Part shown: in pieces, positions 8,763 to 17,859 of the stretch | Layout: the number at the start of each line of letters is the position of its first letter | How positions within the stretch are numbered: the first letter of the stretch is position 1 | DNA from: CAYNRA01 sp046296415 | GTDB lineage: Bacteria > Bacteroidota > Bacteroidia > Cytophagales > Spirosomataceae | DNA: 64,000 nt | NCBI GenBank assembly: GCA_046296415.1 | Contig: JBKBLN010000001.1 | Span: 1,178,001 to 1,242,000 of the forward strand | Direction: 5' to 3' | Made by a program: the position numbers and the translations under genes | Notes under the pieces: generated by a model | What the model was told of the DNA's origin: nothing | The model's database searches: none | What the model saw: only the letters and a program-made list of their open reading frames with translations

Positions 8763-9911
8763 ATGAAAGTACAGTATTCCACTGGGCGAATGTTTGCCTT
8801 TCTAGTGTGTTGGTTCAAATTGACCTTTTCTTTGGCCCATCCCATGCCGCCCTCGTCCATCCAGCTGAAAGTGGGTGCCGAATCCCTGCGTGGCATTGCC
8901 CGAATTCCGTTACCCGAATTGATGACAATCTGGAATGTGCTCCCGAATACATCGTCTGAGGTGCTTTTTAGAGAAAAAATGCCTGAATTCACCTCCCAAT
9001 TTTTGAGGGAGGTGAATTTTTTGACTCTCGATCAAAAAAAATGGCCACTTCGTATTACCCAACAGGCTTTAACACGAGTTCATCAGGAGGGCATTGGACG
9101 TATCGAAGTTTGGGAGGTTTACTTTGAAACCAAGCCTCCTCCTCATTACGAGTTGAGAAACTTTTTCCTTCATGTACAGTTGATTAATCATCAAGTCGCT
9201 AGCCATCAATGGATTGTTCATATTCAACATGATTTTGAAAATGGTACAATCGGTCATGACAACCATCTCCAGATGGGTATCATCGAAAATAAACCGAATA
9301 CCACTACCACTCAATCCCTGTTTATCGATTTAGGGGAGGGGTCAGTTTGGACAGGATTTTTCGCCATGGTTCAATTTGGTGTCTGGCATATCTTACAAGG
9401 AGCGGATCACCTTTGCTTTCTTCTGATTTTGGTTTTAGGGGTGTTTAAAACAGGAAAGTGGAGGGAGAAATTGTCCCAATTAGGTCTTCTCATTTCCGTC
9501 TTTACCTTGGGTCATGCCCTTTCTTTGGGTTTTACCCTAACAGGCCGAATGCCTTTCTCTAGTTATTGGATCGAAATTGGAGTGGGTGTCACCATCCTTT
9601 TTTCAGCTTTATTTGGACTGGTTTATTCGGAAAAGGTGCCTTTGTTTTTTCCTACTTTTATTTTTGGGTTAATCCATGGTGGTGCCTTTGCCCAAACCTT
9701 GGTGGATATTGATCTTCAAGGTACTCATTTGTTCTGGGGCGTTTTGGGATTTAATGTTGGTATCGAGAGTGTTCAAATTGCATTGATTGCAGCCATCATT
9801 CCTGTGCTCAGACAGCTCACAAAAAACAAGGTGGTCTACGATTGGATCGCACGATTGACGCTTACGATGGGAGTTGTTTTATCCATTTTTTGGATCTTTC
9901 AACGAATTTAA
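8763..9911 (+). CDS. HupE/UreJ_2-like integral membrane protein
   Basis: A 382-residue protein with a signal-like N-terminus ending SLAHPMPPSSIQL, an extracytoplasmic domain of about 190 residues, and then about six membrane segments. Conserved polar positions inside the membrane part are QGADHLCFLL, LGHALSL, GLIHGGAFA and NVGIESVQ, the pattern of the HupE/UreJ_2 family. HupE and UreJ proteins are linked to nickel or other metal uptake, but this branch with a large N-terminal domain is poorly understood. It follows a DUF3500 lipoprotein by 12 bases and ends at a hairpin shared with the next, convergent gene. Confidence 0.85.
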   Translation: MKVQYSTGRMFAFLVCWFKLTFSLAHPMPPSSIQLKVGAESLRGIARIPLPELMTIWNVLPNTSSEVLFREKMPEFTSQFLREVNFLTLDQKKWPLRITQQALTRVHQEGIGRIEVWEVYFETKPPPHYELRNFFLHVQLINHQVASHQWIVHIQHDFENGTIGHDNHLQMGIIENKPNTTTTQSLFIDLGEGSVWTGFFAMVQFGVWHILQGADHLCFLLILVLGVFKTGKWREKLSQLGLLISVFTLGHALSLGFTLTGRMPFSSYWIEIGVGVTILFSALFGLVYSEKVPLFFPTFIFGLIHGGAFAQTLVDIDLQGTHLFWGVLGFNVGIESVQIALIAAIIPVLRQLTKNKVVYDWIARLTLTMGVVLSIFWIFQRI

Positions 9912-9914
9912 TCC

Positions 9915-9938
9915 CGAATAGGAAGCTTTCCTATTTCG
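9915..9938. terminator. Convergent terminator hairpin
   Basis: The arms CGAATAGGA and TCCTATTTCG form a near-perfect stem (one extra T) between the HupE-like gene ending at 9911 and the DUF1835 gene whose stop codon lies inside the stem. No strong T-run follows on either strand, so efficiency is uncertain. Confidence 0.45.
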
Positions 9939-10671
9939 AATCCAATTCTTTGAGCAGGTGTAAAACTTGGGTATCTCCCAATCCATATTCCCCTGCTTGT
10001 AATTGAAATTGTCGAAATAAGGTTGGGAAATCAGTGATTCCTTCTGCTCGCAATGATTGTAAAATTCGAAGGGGGCGGCCCAAGGGTAAGTCCAAGCGAT
10101 CCAGTTGAGCTTTCCTAATTTCGGTTAATTTTGGCCAATTAGTAGGGTGGTTGAATGTCTTTTCAAATAGTGGCCAATCTTGATTTTGGTAAGAGATCCA
10201 CAAATTTGATCCGGTTTGGATCCACTCCGGAGTTATAGGTGCGGCGTTTTTCCAGGCTTGAAGTAAGTCGAGTGCAGAAGAATTTCCAAATCCTGTCCAG
10301 CCCGTGGGGTCGGTTGGTTGAACCCAAAATAAATGTTTGAACCCTCGGGAGGAAAGATCATGCACTAAAAACCAAAAATTGATCTGACAAAAAAGATCAT
10401 ACTCAAACCAAAGGTAGATTGGCTCCTCCAGCGAAATGGATTGAATTTTTTCATATTCTTTGATCGTTTTTTCCTGGTACTCTGAGGAGGTGATTTGATA
10501 CCGTTCCACCATGAAGCGCCTTCTCGAGTCCCAAAAGGTACTGGAGTCATACGGGACACCATTGTGTTCGACAAGACATTCGCGAAAAACCAAAAACTTT
10601 TCGGAGGAAAGATATGGTTCTAACGATTGGGCGAGACAATCGCCATTGACAATGGAAAATCCCGTGATCAT
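9931..10671 (-). CDS. DUF1835 domain-containing protein
   Basis: A 246-residue soluble protein. The N-terminus SIVNGDCLAQSLEPYL followed by VFRECLVEHNGVP and a region with LWFEYDLFCQINFWFLVHDL match the pattern I associate with DUF1835 (a family of stand-alone proteins with a nucleotide-hydrolase-like first strand and loop). The second half is rich in Trp and helices and has no motif I recognise. Starts at ATG (start codon complement 10669-10671). Just upstream lies the terminator of the alcohol dehydrogenase gene, so it probably has its own promoter. Function unknown. Confidence 0.6.
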   Translation of the reverse strand: MITGFSIVNGDCLAQSLEPYLSSEKFLVFRECLVEHNGVPYDSSTFWDSRRRFMVERYQITSSEYQEKTIKEYEKIQSISLEEPIYLWFEYDLFCQINFWFLVHDLSSRGFKHLFWVQPTDPTGWTGFGNSSALDLLQAWKNAAPITPEWIQTGSNLWISYQNQDWPLFEKTFNHPTNWPKLTEIRKAQLDRLDLPLGRPLRILQSLRAEGITDFPTLFRQFQLQAGEYGLGDTQVLHLLKELDSK

Positions 10672-10684
10672 ATCCGAGTTGGTT

Positions 10685-10712
10685 AAAAAAAGGGCTCACG
10701 AATGAGCCCTTT
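10685..10712 (-). terminator. Rho-independent terminator of the alcohol dehydrogenase gene
   Basis: On the minus strand the arms AAGGGCTCA and TGAGCCCTT enclose a short loop and are followed by a run of seven T. It lies directly after the stop of the YqhD-like gene at 10717. Confidence 0.9.
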
Positions 10713-10716
10713 CAAA

Positions 10717-11871
10717 TTAGCTTAAACTAGCCATCAAGATAGCTTCAACGGCATCAGGAGTGATATCTCCCCGCTCGCCAAAATTTAGTCCACGTTCGAT
10801 AAATCGATTTTTTACTTCTTGGACGGTGTCGGCTGTGATTGGGTAGGCAGACGCTTTGCTTGGAATGTCTAAGGATTCATAAAACGAGGCTGTTTTGGCA
10901 ATGGCCTGTTCAGCTATTTCGTCGTCGGTACCGGTTAAATTCCAAACTCGTTTTCCATATTGGACCAGTTTGCCCAATTTATCTTGTTTTTTGTAAGCCA
11001 TGAGGTGTGGCAAAACGACAGCTAATGTGCGAGCATGATCGATTCCATGGAGAGCGGTTAATTCATGACCGATTTGATGGGTTGCCCAGTCGGTGGGTAC
11101 ACCAACTGATAGCAGGCCGTTCAAGGCCATCGTAGCTGCCCACATAAAGTTGGCGCGTGCTTGGTAATCCAGTTCTTCTCCCATCACTTGAGGAGCTACT
11201 TCAATCAAAGTTTGAAGAATACCTTCTGCCATCCGATCTTGAACTAGGGCATTCACAGGATAGGTCATGTATTGTTCCATGACATGAGTGAAGGCATCGG
11301 CGATTCCGTTGGCAATTTGACTTTTAGGTAATGAATACGTAGTCTCGGGATCTAAAATGGAGAATACAGGATACAACAATGGGCCTCCCATCCCTCTTTT
11401 TTCTTGTGTTTCTGTTTTGGAGATGACGGCGTAATAATTCATTTCTGAACCCGTGGCAGGAAGGGTTAATACAGCCCCAAGAGGGGTGGCTTGATGGTAT
11501 TTTACTTTACCAAGGACCAAATCCCACGCATTTTCTCCGGTAAAAGGTATGGCCGCTGCCATAAATTTGGTACCATCTAAGACAGATCCTCCACCAACTG
11601 CCAATAGGAAATCTACTTTTTCCGAGCGAGCGATCTCAACTCCCTTCATGAGTGTTTCATACGTGGGATTGGCTTCAATCCCTCCAAATTCGATGACTTT
11701 TCGATTTCCCAATGCCTTTTTGGTTTGATCGTACACCCCATTTTTAAAAATACTGCCTCCACCATAGGTAAGCATGATCGTCGCCTCGGCAGGGACAAGT
11801 TTGCTAAGTTGGGAGATGGTGCCTTGACCAAAAACAATTTTGACGGGATTATGATACGAGAAATTCTGCAT
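10717..11871 (-). CDS. yqhD: Iron-containing alcohol dehydrogenase, YqhD/BDH type
   Basis: A full-length 384-residue group III alcohol dehydrogenase, predicted to reduce aldehydes with NADPH in the cytoplasm. Cofactor-site motifs are TYGGGSIFKNGVYD near residue 35 and LLAVGGGSVLDGTKFMAAA near residue 90. The metal-binding region has ANGIADAFTHVMEQY and HELTALHGIDHARTLAVVLPHL. The gene starts 15 bases after the stop of the upstream C-S lyase gene and is closed by a clear terminator, so the two are likely one transcript. YqhD in E. coli detoxifies short aldehydes; the same role here is inferred. Confidence 0.93.
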   Translation of the reverse strand: MQNFSYHNPVKIVFGQGTISQLSKLVPAEATIMLTYGGGSIFKNGVYDQTKKALGNRKVIEFGGIEANPTYETLMKGVEIARSEKVDFLLAVGGGSVLDGTKFMAAAIPFTGENAWDLVLGKVKYHQATPLGAVLTLPATGSEMNYYAVISKTETQEKRGMGGPLLYPVFSILDPETTYSLPKSQIANGIADAFTHVMEQYMTYPVNALVQDRMAEGILQTLIEVAPQVMGEELDYQARANFMWAATMALNGLLSVGVPTDWATHQIGHELTALHGIDHARTLAVVLPHLMAYKKQDKLGKLVQYGKRVWNLTGTDDEIAEQAIAKTASFYESLDIPSKASAYPITADTVQEVKNRFIERGLNFGERGDITPDAVEAILMASLS

Positions 11872-11886
11872 GATTTTTTTATTAAT

Positions 11887-13035
11887 TTAGACAACTAGTA
11901 AAGATTTTACGGCTTGTTGAATTCGTTTCACGGCTTCTTCCAAAAGACTCCGTTGGGTGGCAAAATTCAATCGAAAATACCCATTTCCACCAAAAACCTG
12001 GGCGTCTTGTACGCCAACGCCAAATTTTTCAAGTGTTTGAGTGAAGTCGGAGCCAAGCGAAGGATCAATTCGAATCCAGGCCAAATAAGTGGCCTCTAAT
12101 GGTTCCATATGCAGGCCGGTTATTGCATTGATTTCGCTCAACAGATATGCATGATTCCCTCGTAAATAGGTGAGGACTTGGTCAAGCCAATCGTTCGAAT
12201 CACGGTAGGCTGCCAAAGCTGCTTGGTGGGCAAAGGCATTGGGGTGGGGTAAAATACCGTAAATCGCATCCTGAAATGCTTTTCGAATCTCTGGATTGGG
12301 AATGACAGCCATGGAGCAACCCAGCCCTGCAATATTGTATGTTTTGCTGGGAGCGAGTAGGGTGATGGTTCGATTCGCCAAATCTTCTGAAAGCGTTCCT
12401 ATGGAAATATGTCGTTTGGATGAATCGATGATCAGGTCGCAGTGAATTTCATCGGCACAAATCCAAAGGTTGTGTTTTTGACAGAAAGCACCCAATTGAG
12501 CCAGCTCCGAGGCATCAAACATCCGGCCGTTGGGATTGTGTGGATTGCACAACATGTACAGTCGGGTTTCGGGTGTGATGGACTTTTCCATGGTATCAAA
12601 GTCCATTTCCCACCGATTATGCTTCCATAAAAACGGGACGTCGATTAATCGCCGATTGGGTCGTTGAGCTGCTTCTAAAAAGGGTCGGTATACGGGTGAA
12701 CTGGTCATGATATCGTAAGTACCTGCCCCTAATGCCATAGACGAAGCATGTAATCCGGGAACCATCCCCGGCAACCAGGTGATCCATTCTGCCTGGACCT
12801 CCCAGTTATGCCGATTGGCCAATCGGTCAAGGACGGTTTCCAATAAGGCATCCGGAACTCGGCTGTAGCCAATCAAATTTCGATCGACTAGTGCTTGAAG
12901 ACTGTTTTTGATGGGTTCGGCGCATTCAAAATCCATGTCAGCCACCCATAAAGGTAGTACCCCTTCGGGGTATTTATCCCATTTGTACGAATCGGTCTGT
13001 TGACGGTCGATGGGAAGATCAAAGTTATACTCCAT
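11887..13035 (-). CDS. MalY/PatB-type PLP-dependent C-S lyase (aminotransferase fold)
   Basis: About 382 residues of a fold-type I PLP enzyme of the MalY/PatB group: N-terminal NFDLPIDRQQTDSYKWD, LPLWVADMDFECAEPI, WITWLPGMVPGLH, the cofactor Asp in LWICADEIHCDLI and the Schiff-base lysine in LAPSKTYNIAGLGCS. These enzymes usually cleave cystathionine or cysteine conjugates to thiol, pyruvate and ammonia. An in-frame upstream start at 13089 adds 18 residues unlike the family; the ATG at 13035 matches typical N-termini. It is followed by yqhD after 15 bases. Confidence 0.9.
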   Translation of the reverse strand: MEYNFDLPIDRQQTDSYKWDKYPEGVLPLWVADMDFECAEPIKNSLQALVDRNLIGYSRVPDALLETVLDRLANRHNWEVQAEWITWLPGMVPGLHASSMALGAGTYDIMTSSPVYRPFLEAAQRPNRRLIDVPFLWKHNRWEMDFDTMEKSITPETRLYMLCNPHNPNGRMFDASELAQLGAFCQKHNLWICADEIHCDLIIDSSKRHISIGTLSEDLANRTITLLAPSKTYNIAGLGCSMAVIPNPEIRKAFQDAIYGILPHPNAFAHQAALAAYRDSNDWLDQVLTYLRGNHAYLLSEINAITGLHMEPLEATYLAWIRIDPSLGSDFTQTLEKFGVGVQDAQVFGGNGYFRLNFATQRSLLEEAVKRIQQAVKSLLVV

Positions 13036-13132
13036 AGTGGGGGTTTTAGAACTCAACACAGATCGAGTCCGTATGGTTTGGACAAACAAATTAACATCTG
13101 AAAATAAAGATTAATTCCTTGGGCCTGTATTC

Positions 13133-15481
13133 TTAATTCTGATTGGGCTCGTCGACATCAAATGGGTTTCGGTTCTTATTTTCAGAACGTTTGCCTCCAA
13201 ATTGGTACCGAATGGTTATACCCACCCGGCGGGTATCATTGATCCTTTTCCCACTGGCTTGAATGTTCCCCTGGTTAATTTTGAAGGCATATTGATTAGT
13301 GAAAAATACATCGGTTACATTCAACGAGAAAAATACCTTCTTTTGAAAGGCTTGCTGTGTCAAAGTCAAATTTAAGTTTCCAAAATTCCCTAGTTCATAC
13401 AGTTGAAGTTGGCCCTTGTACCGGAAAAATCCATTGATATTCAAAGTTGTTTGGGTTTTGAACTTCAGTTGATGAAAAGTAAAGAAAGTCCAACTTCCCC
13501 TCGAAAACGTAAACGGTTGATTTTCATAAAAACCTTGGTATTGGTTGTGATTATACTGGCCTCCAAGTACAAAAAAATACACTTTTCCTGGAGGTATGGC
13601 GGCCAAGACGCGAGCGTAGGTTTCGGTATTTTGCCCTAAATTATCGAATGTCCGGACGGTAATTGCCGCGTTTTTCGGATCTTGGTAGACCACATTGGTA
13701 AATAAATCTTCCGTGTAGTTTCGCCCAAACGCCAAGATTGGGCGCTCGTCTACCGAAATATTGACTTCATAATTTTGAGTAAACTGAGGACGTAGGGAGG
13801 GATTTCCCTGTTCATACACTAGTGGATCGACAAATCGAGCAAATGGATTCAGAAGTTCATAGGCAGGCCGATTGATGGTTCGACGGGCCACCAAATAACT
13901 TCGAAGTTCAAATCCTGCTAGGGTCATGAGCTTACGGCTGAGGTAAACATATGGGAAAAAATCGGTTCGACGAACCTGAAATGAGGTATCACTGGGCACC
14001 TGTTGTTGGCCGTCCATTTGGGTGTTTTCCATCCGAAGCCCCGTCTTCAATAAATAAGCACCCCATTTTTTGGAACCTTGGATGTATAGCGCATGAATTC
14101 GATCCTGGTACAAATAACTACTTGTTCGGAACGGATCGTTCTGGGTTTGATTATTTTGTGTGATCGAAAAGAGCGTTTCATTGGCGAATTGTTGGCCTGT
14201 GGACTTCCAACCCGATTCGACCGTCCATTGCGATAAAAACTGTTTTCGAATATCCAATTGGGCCGACCAAAAATTTCGAGTATTCGAAATATCGCCAAAT
14301 CCCGTGGTATTAGCGGGTAAGATGGTGTATTGTTGGGTTCCCTGGTTTTTTAGTCGATTCCAGGAGGCGTCCATCCGAATCTCAGAACCCAGGGTATCCC
14401 ATTTCCAAACCGACGATAGCCCATGATTCCAGTTATTTCCCACGTTTCTATTCTTTAATTCATTCGTGAAGGCATTGGATACGTTGAAACTTGAAATTTC
14501 CGATCGATTGAACCCATTGGTTTGATTGAAGTTTCGGTTCCACCGCCCATCGTATTGAACATTCCATCGATCGTTGATTTCATAGCCCACCCCAAAGCCG
14601 GCAAAGCTGGTTTGTCCCGGAAATGTGGAATTGGAGGTTTGCCGAATGACGGTTTCCCCTAAAAGTCGATCGGTCAATACCTCTTCTTGATTATTTCGAA
14701 ATGTATGATTCAAGTTGACATATTGATTCCACTTTCCCGCACCCCGATTTACCTGTAGACCAGCTTGTTGGGTACCTGTTTTCCCTTGGTTGACACTCCA
14801 TGTGGACGTTCCGTTCCATCCGAGACGCACACCCTTTTTTAAAATGATGTTAATCACTCCACCACCACCACTGGCATCGTATTTTGCGGAGGGTGTTCTG
14901 AGAATTTCAATCGATTCAATACTATTCGGAGGTAAGGCCCGTAAAACGGAAGCCAAATCGCCGCCGCCTAATCGTTGTTCTCGTCCATTGATTAAAATGG
15001 TAGCTGGCGAGGTGGAGCTTGCATAAACGTTGCCATCTGCATCCACAAAAAGACCAGGCGTTTTCTCTAAAATTTCTAATGCGTTGGTTGAGGAGGGTAC
15101 CAAGGGTTCAGGATCAACAACTGTCTTATCATCTACCTCTCTTGTCAAAGGTTTTTGGGCCACCACCTGAACTTCTTTAAGCGTTTGGGTATCGTCAAGC
15201 AATGTAAAAAGGATTGGATCGCCCATCCGCCAAACTTGTTTGTAGGGTTGGTAGCCAATGAATGATATAAAAATTTGGTAAGTTAATTTGGTGGCTGGGT
15301 TCCAAGAAAATTTACCCTCCAGATCGGTTACTCCGGAGGCAACCACCCGGTCACCTTGAGTGATTTTTAAGGTCGCACTCGGAAGAGCCGTTTGAGAACG
15401 ATCAACGACTTGGAAGGTTGTCCGTTGGGCTTTGAGAAAAGGGGAGGAGAACAAAAATAGGAAAAGAAACGTCAGTCGCAT
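13133..15481 (-). CDS. TonB-dependent receptor-like outer-membrane beta-barrel family protein
   Basis: A 782-residue outer-membrane protein. Order: signal peptide (FLFLFSSPFLKAQ), a CarboxypepD_reg-like domain (about 20-105, including VASGVTDLEGKFSW), a plug domain (about 125-215, with ALEILEKTPGLFVDADGNV and GGGGVINIILKKG), and a large barrel of the OMP_b-brl_3 type ending in VGITIRYQFGGKR. Such proteins are widespread in Bacteroidota as putative TonB-linked transporters. It is downstream of the BtuB-like gene on the same strand, with an apparent promoter of its own (15498-15505), so a shared B12 role is not certain. Confidence 0.88.
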   Translation of the reverse strand: MRLTFLFLFLFSSPFLKAQRTTFQVVDRSQTALPSATLKITQGDRVVASGVTDLEGKFSWNPATKLTYQIFISFIGYQPYKQVWRMGDPILFTLLDDTQTLKEVQVVAQKPLTREVDDKTVVDPEPLVPSSTNALEILEKTPGLFVDADGNVYASSTSPATILINGREQRLGGGDLASVLRALPPNSIESIEILRTPSAKYDASGGGGVINIILKKGVRLGWNGTSTWSVNQGKTGTQQAGLQVNRGAGKWNQYVNLNHTFRNNQEEVLTDRLLGETVIRQTSNSTFPGQTSFAGFGVGYEINDRWNVQYDGRWNRNFNQTNGFNRSEISSFNVSNAFTNELKNRNVGNNWNHGLSSVWKWDTLGSEIRMDASWNRLKNQGTQQYTILPANTTGFGDISNTRNFWSAQLDIRKQFLSQWTVESGWKSTGQQFANETLFSITQNNQTQNDPFRTSSYLYQDRIHALYIQGSKKWGAYLLKTGLRMENTQMDGQQQVPSDTSFQVRRTDFFPYVYLSRKLMTLAGFELRSYLVARRTINRPAYELLNPFARFVDPLVYEQGNPSLRPQFTQNYEVNISVDERPILAFGRNYTEDLFTNVVYQDPKNAAITVRTFDNLGQNTETYARVLAAIPPGKVYFFVLGGQYNHNQYQGFYENQPFTFSRGSWTFFTFHQLKFKTQTTLNINGFFRYKGQLQLYELGNFGNLNLTLTQQAFQKKVFFSLNVTDVFFTNQYAFKINQGNIQASGKRINDTRRVGITIRYQFGGKRSENKNRNPFDVDEPNQN

Positions 15482-15497
15482 GGAATCTTGATTTCCA

Positions 15498-15505
15498 CAA
15501 AAGTA
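15498..15505 (-). promoter_or_regulatory. Candidate -7 promoter element (TACTTTTG) before the beta-barrel gene
   Basis: Exact match to the Bacteroidota -7 consensus TAnnTTTG on the minus strand, 17 bases upstream of the ATG. No convincing TTG -33 element is seen at the expected distance, so confidence is limited. Confidence 0.4.
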
Positions 15506-15572
15506 CGGACGTTCCTTTTCCTTCAGTTAAAAATTAGATTAATGCCTTAAAAAAAAGGCTGAATGGCCTAAA

Positions 15573-17525
15573 TTATTTTTTGGCCTTGGGTTGAAAATCA
15601 TAGTGAACTCCCACTTGCCATTGTCTGGGTCGTGAGTTGAAGCCATAAACCTCCTGGAACGAAGTATTGAGGGCGTTCTGTATTCCAGCTTGAATCTTCC
15701 ATTGGCTGGCTATCCGATAGGATGCTTGAGCATGGGCTAAAAAGTAAGCAGGTAGTTCCACATCCTCTGTTTTAAATGTGTTGGCATTGTAAAAACGATC
15801 GGTTCGATCTCCGATGTATTGTCCCTGAATCGACAAAACCAGTTTGGAATTCGCTTTCCAGGAAAGGCTTCCATTCCATACGTGTTTGGCTCGTCGAAGC
15901 AGATTGCCAGATCGAATCTCGTCTCCCATCGCATTTGACTCCACTCGAAACCCTTGGGTGTAGGTATGGTTTACATCCCAAGTCCAGTTTCTGTAATTGC
16001 CAGAAAGTTCGGTTTCAAGCCCATGGTCCTGCTGCCGAAGCAAATTGATGTATTGGCCAAAGGGTGCTTGCGGGAGCGATTGAAAAAAAATGACTTGGTT
16101 TACCCACCGCTGGAAGTAGATACTTCGTACCCGAAAATTATTCCTTTGATAATCCAGGCCGGCATCCAGTGTTTGAGCAGTTTCAGGTTTTAAATCCAAA
16201 TTTCCGTATGCTGAATAAAGTTGATACAAACTGGGATTTTTAAAACTCGTTGCCCAGACACCCAGAATTTTCAAGCCTTTCACCGGTTGCCAATAAGGAT
16301 TTACAGTATACGATGCATTGGTTTGATACAAAGAATGGTAATTTCCACGTCCACCCACTTCAAATCCGAATTGGTCAGAAATAGTGGCTACCCAGGAAGT
16401 AAATGCACTCCATTGGGTGATATGAGTGGAGGCGGGTAAAATGGGAGAATCCTCAAATAATCCAAAAGAACTGATAGAGGAATAGGTTTGTCCCATCCGT
16501 TGGTTCCGAAAATCGATTCCGGCAAGCCAGGTCAAGCCAGGTCGAATGTTTTGGGTTCGGGTTACTTCTCCAAAATGGGAAAGAGCCTCAAATGTCGATT
16601 GTGACCATTTGGAAAATGCATTGGCAGGGACAAACGTAGAATCATTTACAAAGGAACGATTGGACTTATCCCATTGGTATGTAGCTTGCCACAGGGCTTT
16701 TTTACCTTGATAGGAGACTCCACCCCGTAGCAACCCCTGGGTGCTTTGGGTGTTGAAATCCAAATCATCGATGAACGCACCTTCGTCTGCACCGGCATGA
16801 AAGCGGTTCCATTGGCCTGAAATCGAAGTCGAAAGTTGCTCATTCCATTGTCGACGCCAACCCGCATTCACGTGCATCGATTGAAATCCGTCAGGTTCAA
16901 ATCCATCTCCTTGCGCGGCCGAGAATCCATTGGAACGAACATGGGTTACCCCACCAGCCCATTGGTTATTCTTTTGGGTCCATTGGCCTTGAGCATCTGA
17001 GCGAAAAGTGCCAAGATTTCCAGCCGTTTGGCTCATTCGTGCATGATTTCCATTTTTCTTTGTGATTAAGTTAATGACCCCCGCGATGGCATCGGATCCA
17101 TATAAAGTGGATTGTCCACCTTTTAGAATTTCGATCCGTTCAAGTTGTTCGATGGCGATCCAGTTGAGATCAAATGCATTGGATAAATTGCTGGGATCAA
17201 AAATAGGTACACCATCCAACAAAATAAGGGCAGACCCGTAACCAGCACCCCGAATTGAAAGGCTCTGAACACTTCCCAACGGTTGATGTGCTCCAATCAA
17301 CTGAATTCCAACTTGTTGAGTTAGAACCTCCGACAGGGATCTACCTGCATAAGCTCGAAGAACCGAGTCGGATAAAATGGTCGTAACTTTTCCACTTTGA
17401 GATTGTTTTTGTGGAAATTTGTGGGCCGTGACGACGACCTCGTTCAATTGCGTTTGGGCCTGTGCAAATGCACATACCAAAACCCACGCTCCGGTCAGGA
17501 CGACACGGCGTACGCATGAAAACAT
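15573..17525 (-). CDS. btuB: BtuB-like TonB-dependent cobalamin receptor
   Basis: A 650-residue outer-membrane receptor. Signal peptide (GAWVLVCAFAQAQ), a TonB box-like stretch (LNEVVVTAHKFPQKQ), a plug domain (SLSEVLTQQVGIQLIGA, SIRGAGYGSALILLDGVPI, IEILKGGQSTLYGSDAIAGV) and a 22-strand-type barrel ending RQWQVGVHYDFQ. The ATG at 17525 is chosen because the open frame upstream runs through a cobalamin riboswitch and is not coding. The riboswitch in its leader gives the substrate: cobalamin or a precursor. No inner-membrane BtuFCD genes lie nearby. Confidence 0.92.
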   Translation of the reverse strand: MFSCVRRVVLTGAWVLVCAFAQAQTQLNEVVVTAHKFPQKQSQSGKVTTILSDSVLRAYAGRSLSEVLTQQVGIQLIGAHQPLGSVQSLSIRGAGYGSALILLDGVPIFDPSNLSNAFDLNWIAIEQLERIEILKGGQSTLYGSDAIAGVINLITKKNGNHARMSQTAGNLGTFRSDAQGQWTQKNNQWAGGVTHVRSNGFSAAQGDGFEPDGFQSMHVNAGWRRQWNEQLSTSISGQWNRFHAGADEGAFIDDLDFNTQSTQGLLRGGVSYQGKKALWQATYQWDKSNRSFVNDSTFVPANAFSKWSQSTFEALSHFGEVTRTQNIRPGLTWLAGIDFRNQRMGQTYSSISSFGLFEDSPILPASTHITQWSAFTSWVATISDQFGFEVGGRGNYHSLYQTNASYTVNPYWQPVKGLKILGVWATSFKNPSLYQLYSAYGNLDLKPETAQTLDAGLDYQRNNFRVRSIYFQRWVNQVIFFQSLPQAPFGQYINLLRQQDHGLETELSGNYRNWTWDVNHTYTQGFRVESNAMGDEIRSGNLLRRAKHVWNGSLSWKANSKLVLSIQGQYIGDRTDRFYNANTFKTEDVELPAYFLAHAQASYRIASQWKIQAGIQNALNTSFQEVYGFNSRPRQWQVGVHYDFQPKAKK

Positions 17526-17597
17526 GGTAAAATAAGTAAAAAATAAAAAATGGGCGACCGCTCGTTTGGTTTCATCCTCCGTAAATACCAAACAAGA

Positions 17598-17793
17598 ATG
17601 ATAAAAGGCAGGTCTCCTGGCTCGTTCCACTTTATGTTGCCTTCCCGCCGGTTGGCAGTGGCATTGAAGACATAAAGCTATGTTCTTTGCGAACAAAAGG
17701 AATCTTACAGTTGCGGGGACAGCTTGTGTATTGCACACAATTCCCTATTAAGTCAGTGAGAAAACAGATAGTTTTCTTCTAACACCTTTTACT
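17598..17793 (-). promoter_or_regulatory. Cobalamin (AdoCbl) riboswitch
   Basis: On the minus strand the leader of the BtuB-like gene shows the hallmarks of a B12 riboswitch in order: a GCTGTCCCCGCAACTGTAA core, the TGCCACTG...CGGCGGGAAGGC region and the B12 box AGCCAGGAGACCTGCC at 17602-17617. Cobalamin binding is expected to reduce expression of the receptor. A promoter-like TACCTTTG lies just upstream. The ends given are approximate. Confidence 0.95.
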
Positions 17794-17798
17794 GAGAG

Positions 17799-17806
17799 CA
17801 AAGGTA
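17799..17806 (-). promoter_or_regulatory. Candidate -7 element (TACCTTTG) driving the riboswitch/btuB transcript
   Basis: Exact match to TAnnTTTG on the minus strand, placed so that transcription would begin at the 5' edge of the riboswitch. No TTG at the -33 spacing is obvious. Confidence 0.5.
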
Positions 17807-17832
17807 TATTTTTTTTAGGAGACCTTTGCACC

Positions 17833-17840
17833 TATTTTTG
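17833..17840 (+). promoter_or_regulatory. Candidate -7 element (TATTTTTG) for the HipA-like operon
   Basis: Exact match to TAnnTTTG on the plus strand, 19 bases before the ATG at 17860. It is divergent from, and about 30 bases away from, the promoter of the riboswitch transcript. Confidence 0.4.
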
Positions 17841-17859
17841 TTTTTTAAATACCAAAAGG

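Noticed and set aside
15540..15572. Possible terminator after btuB (AGGC/GCCT with eight T)
   Set aside because: The stem is only four pairs; too weak to list.
17526..17738. N-terminal 71-residue extension of the btuB frame
   Set aside because: It reads through the B12 box and core of the cobalamin riboswitch; the real signal peptide begins at 17525.
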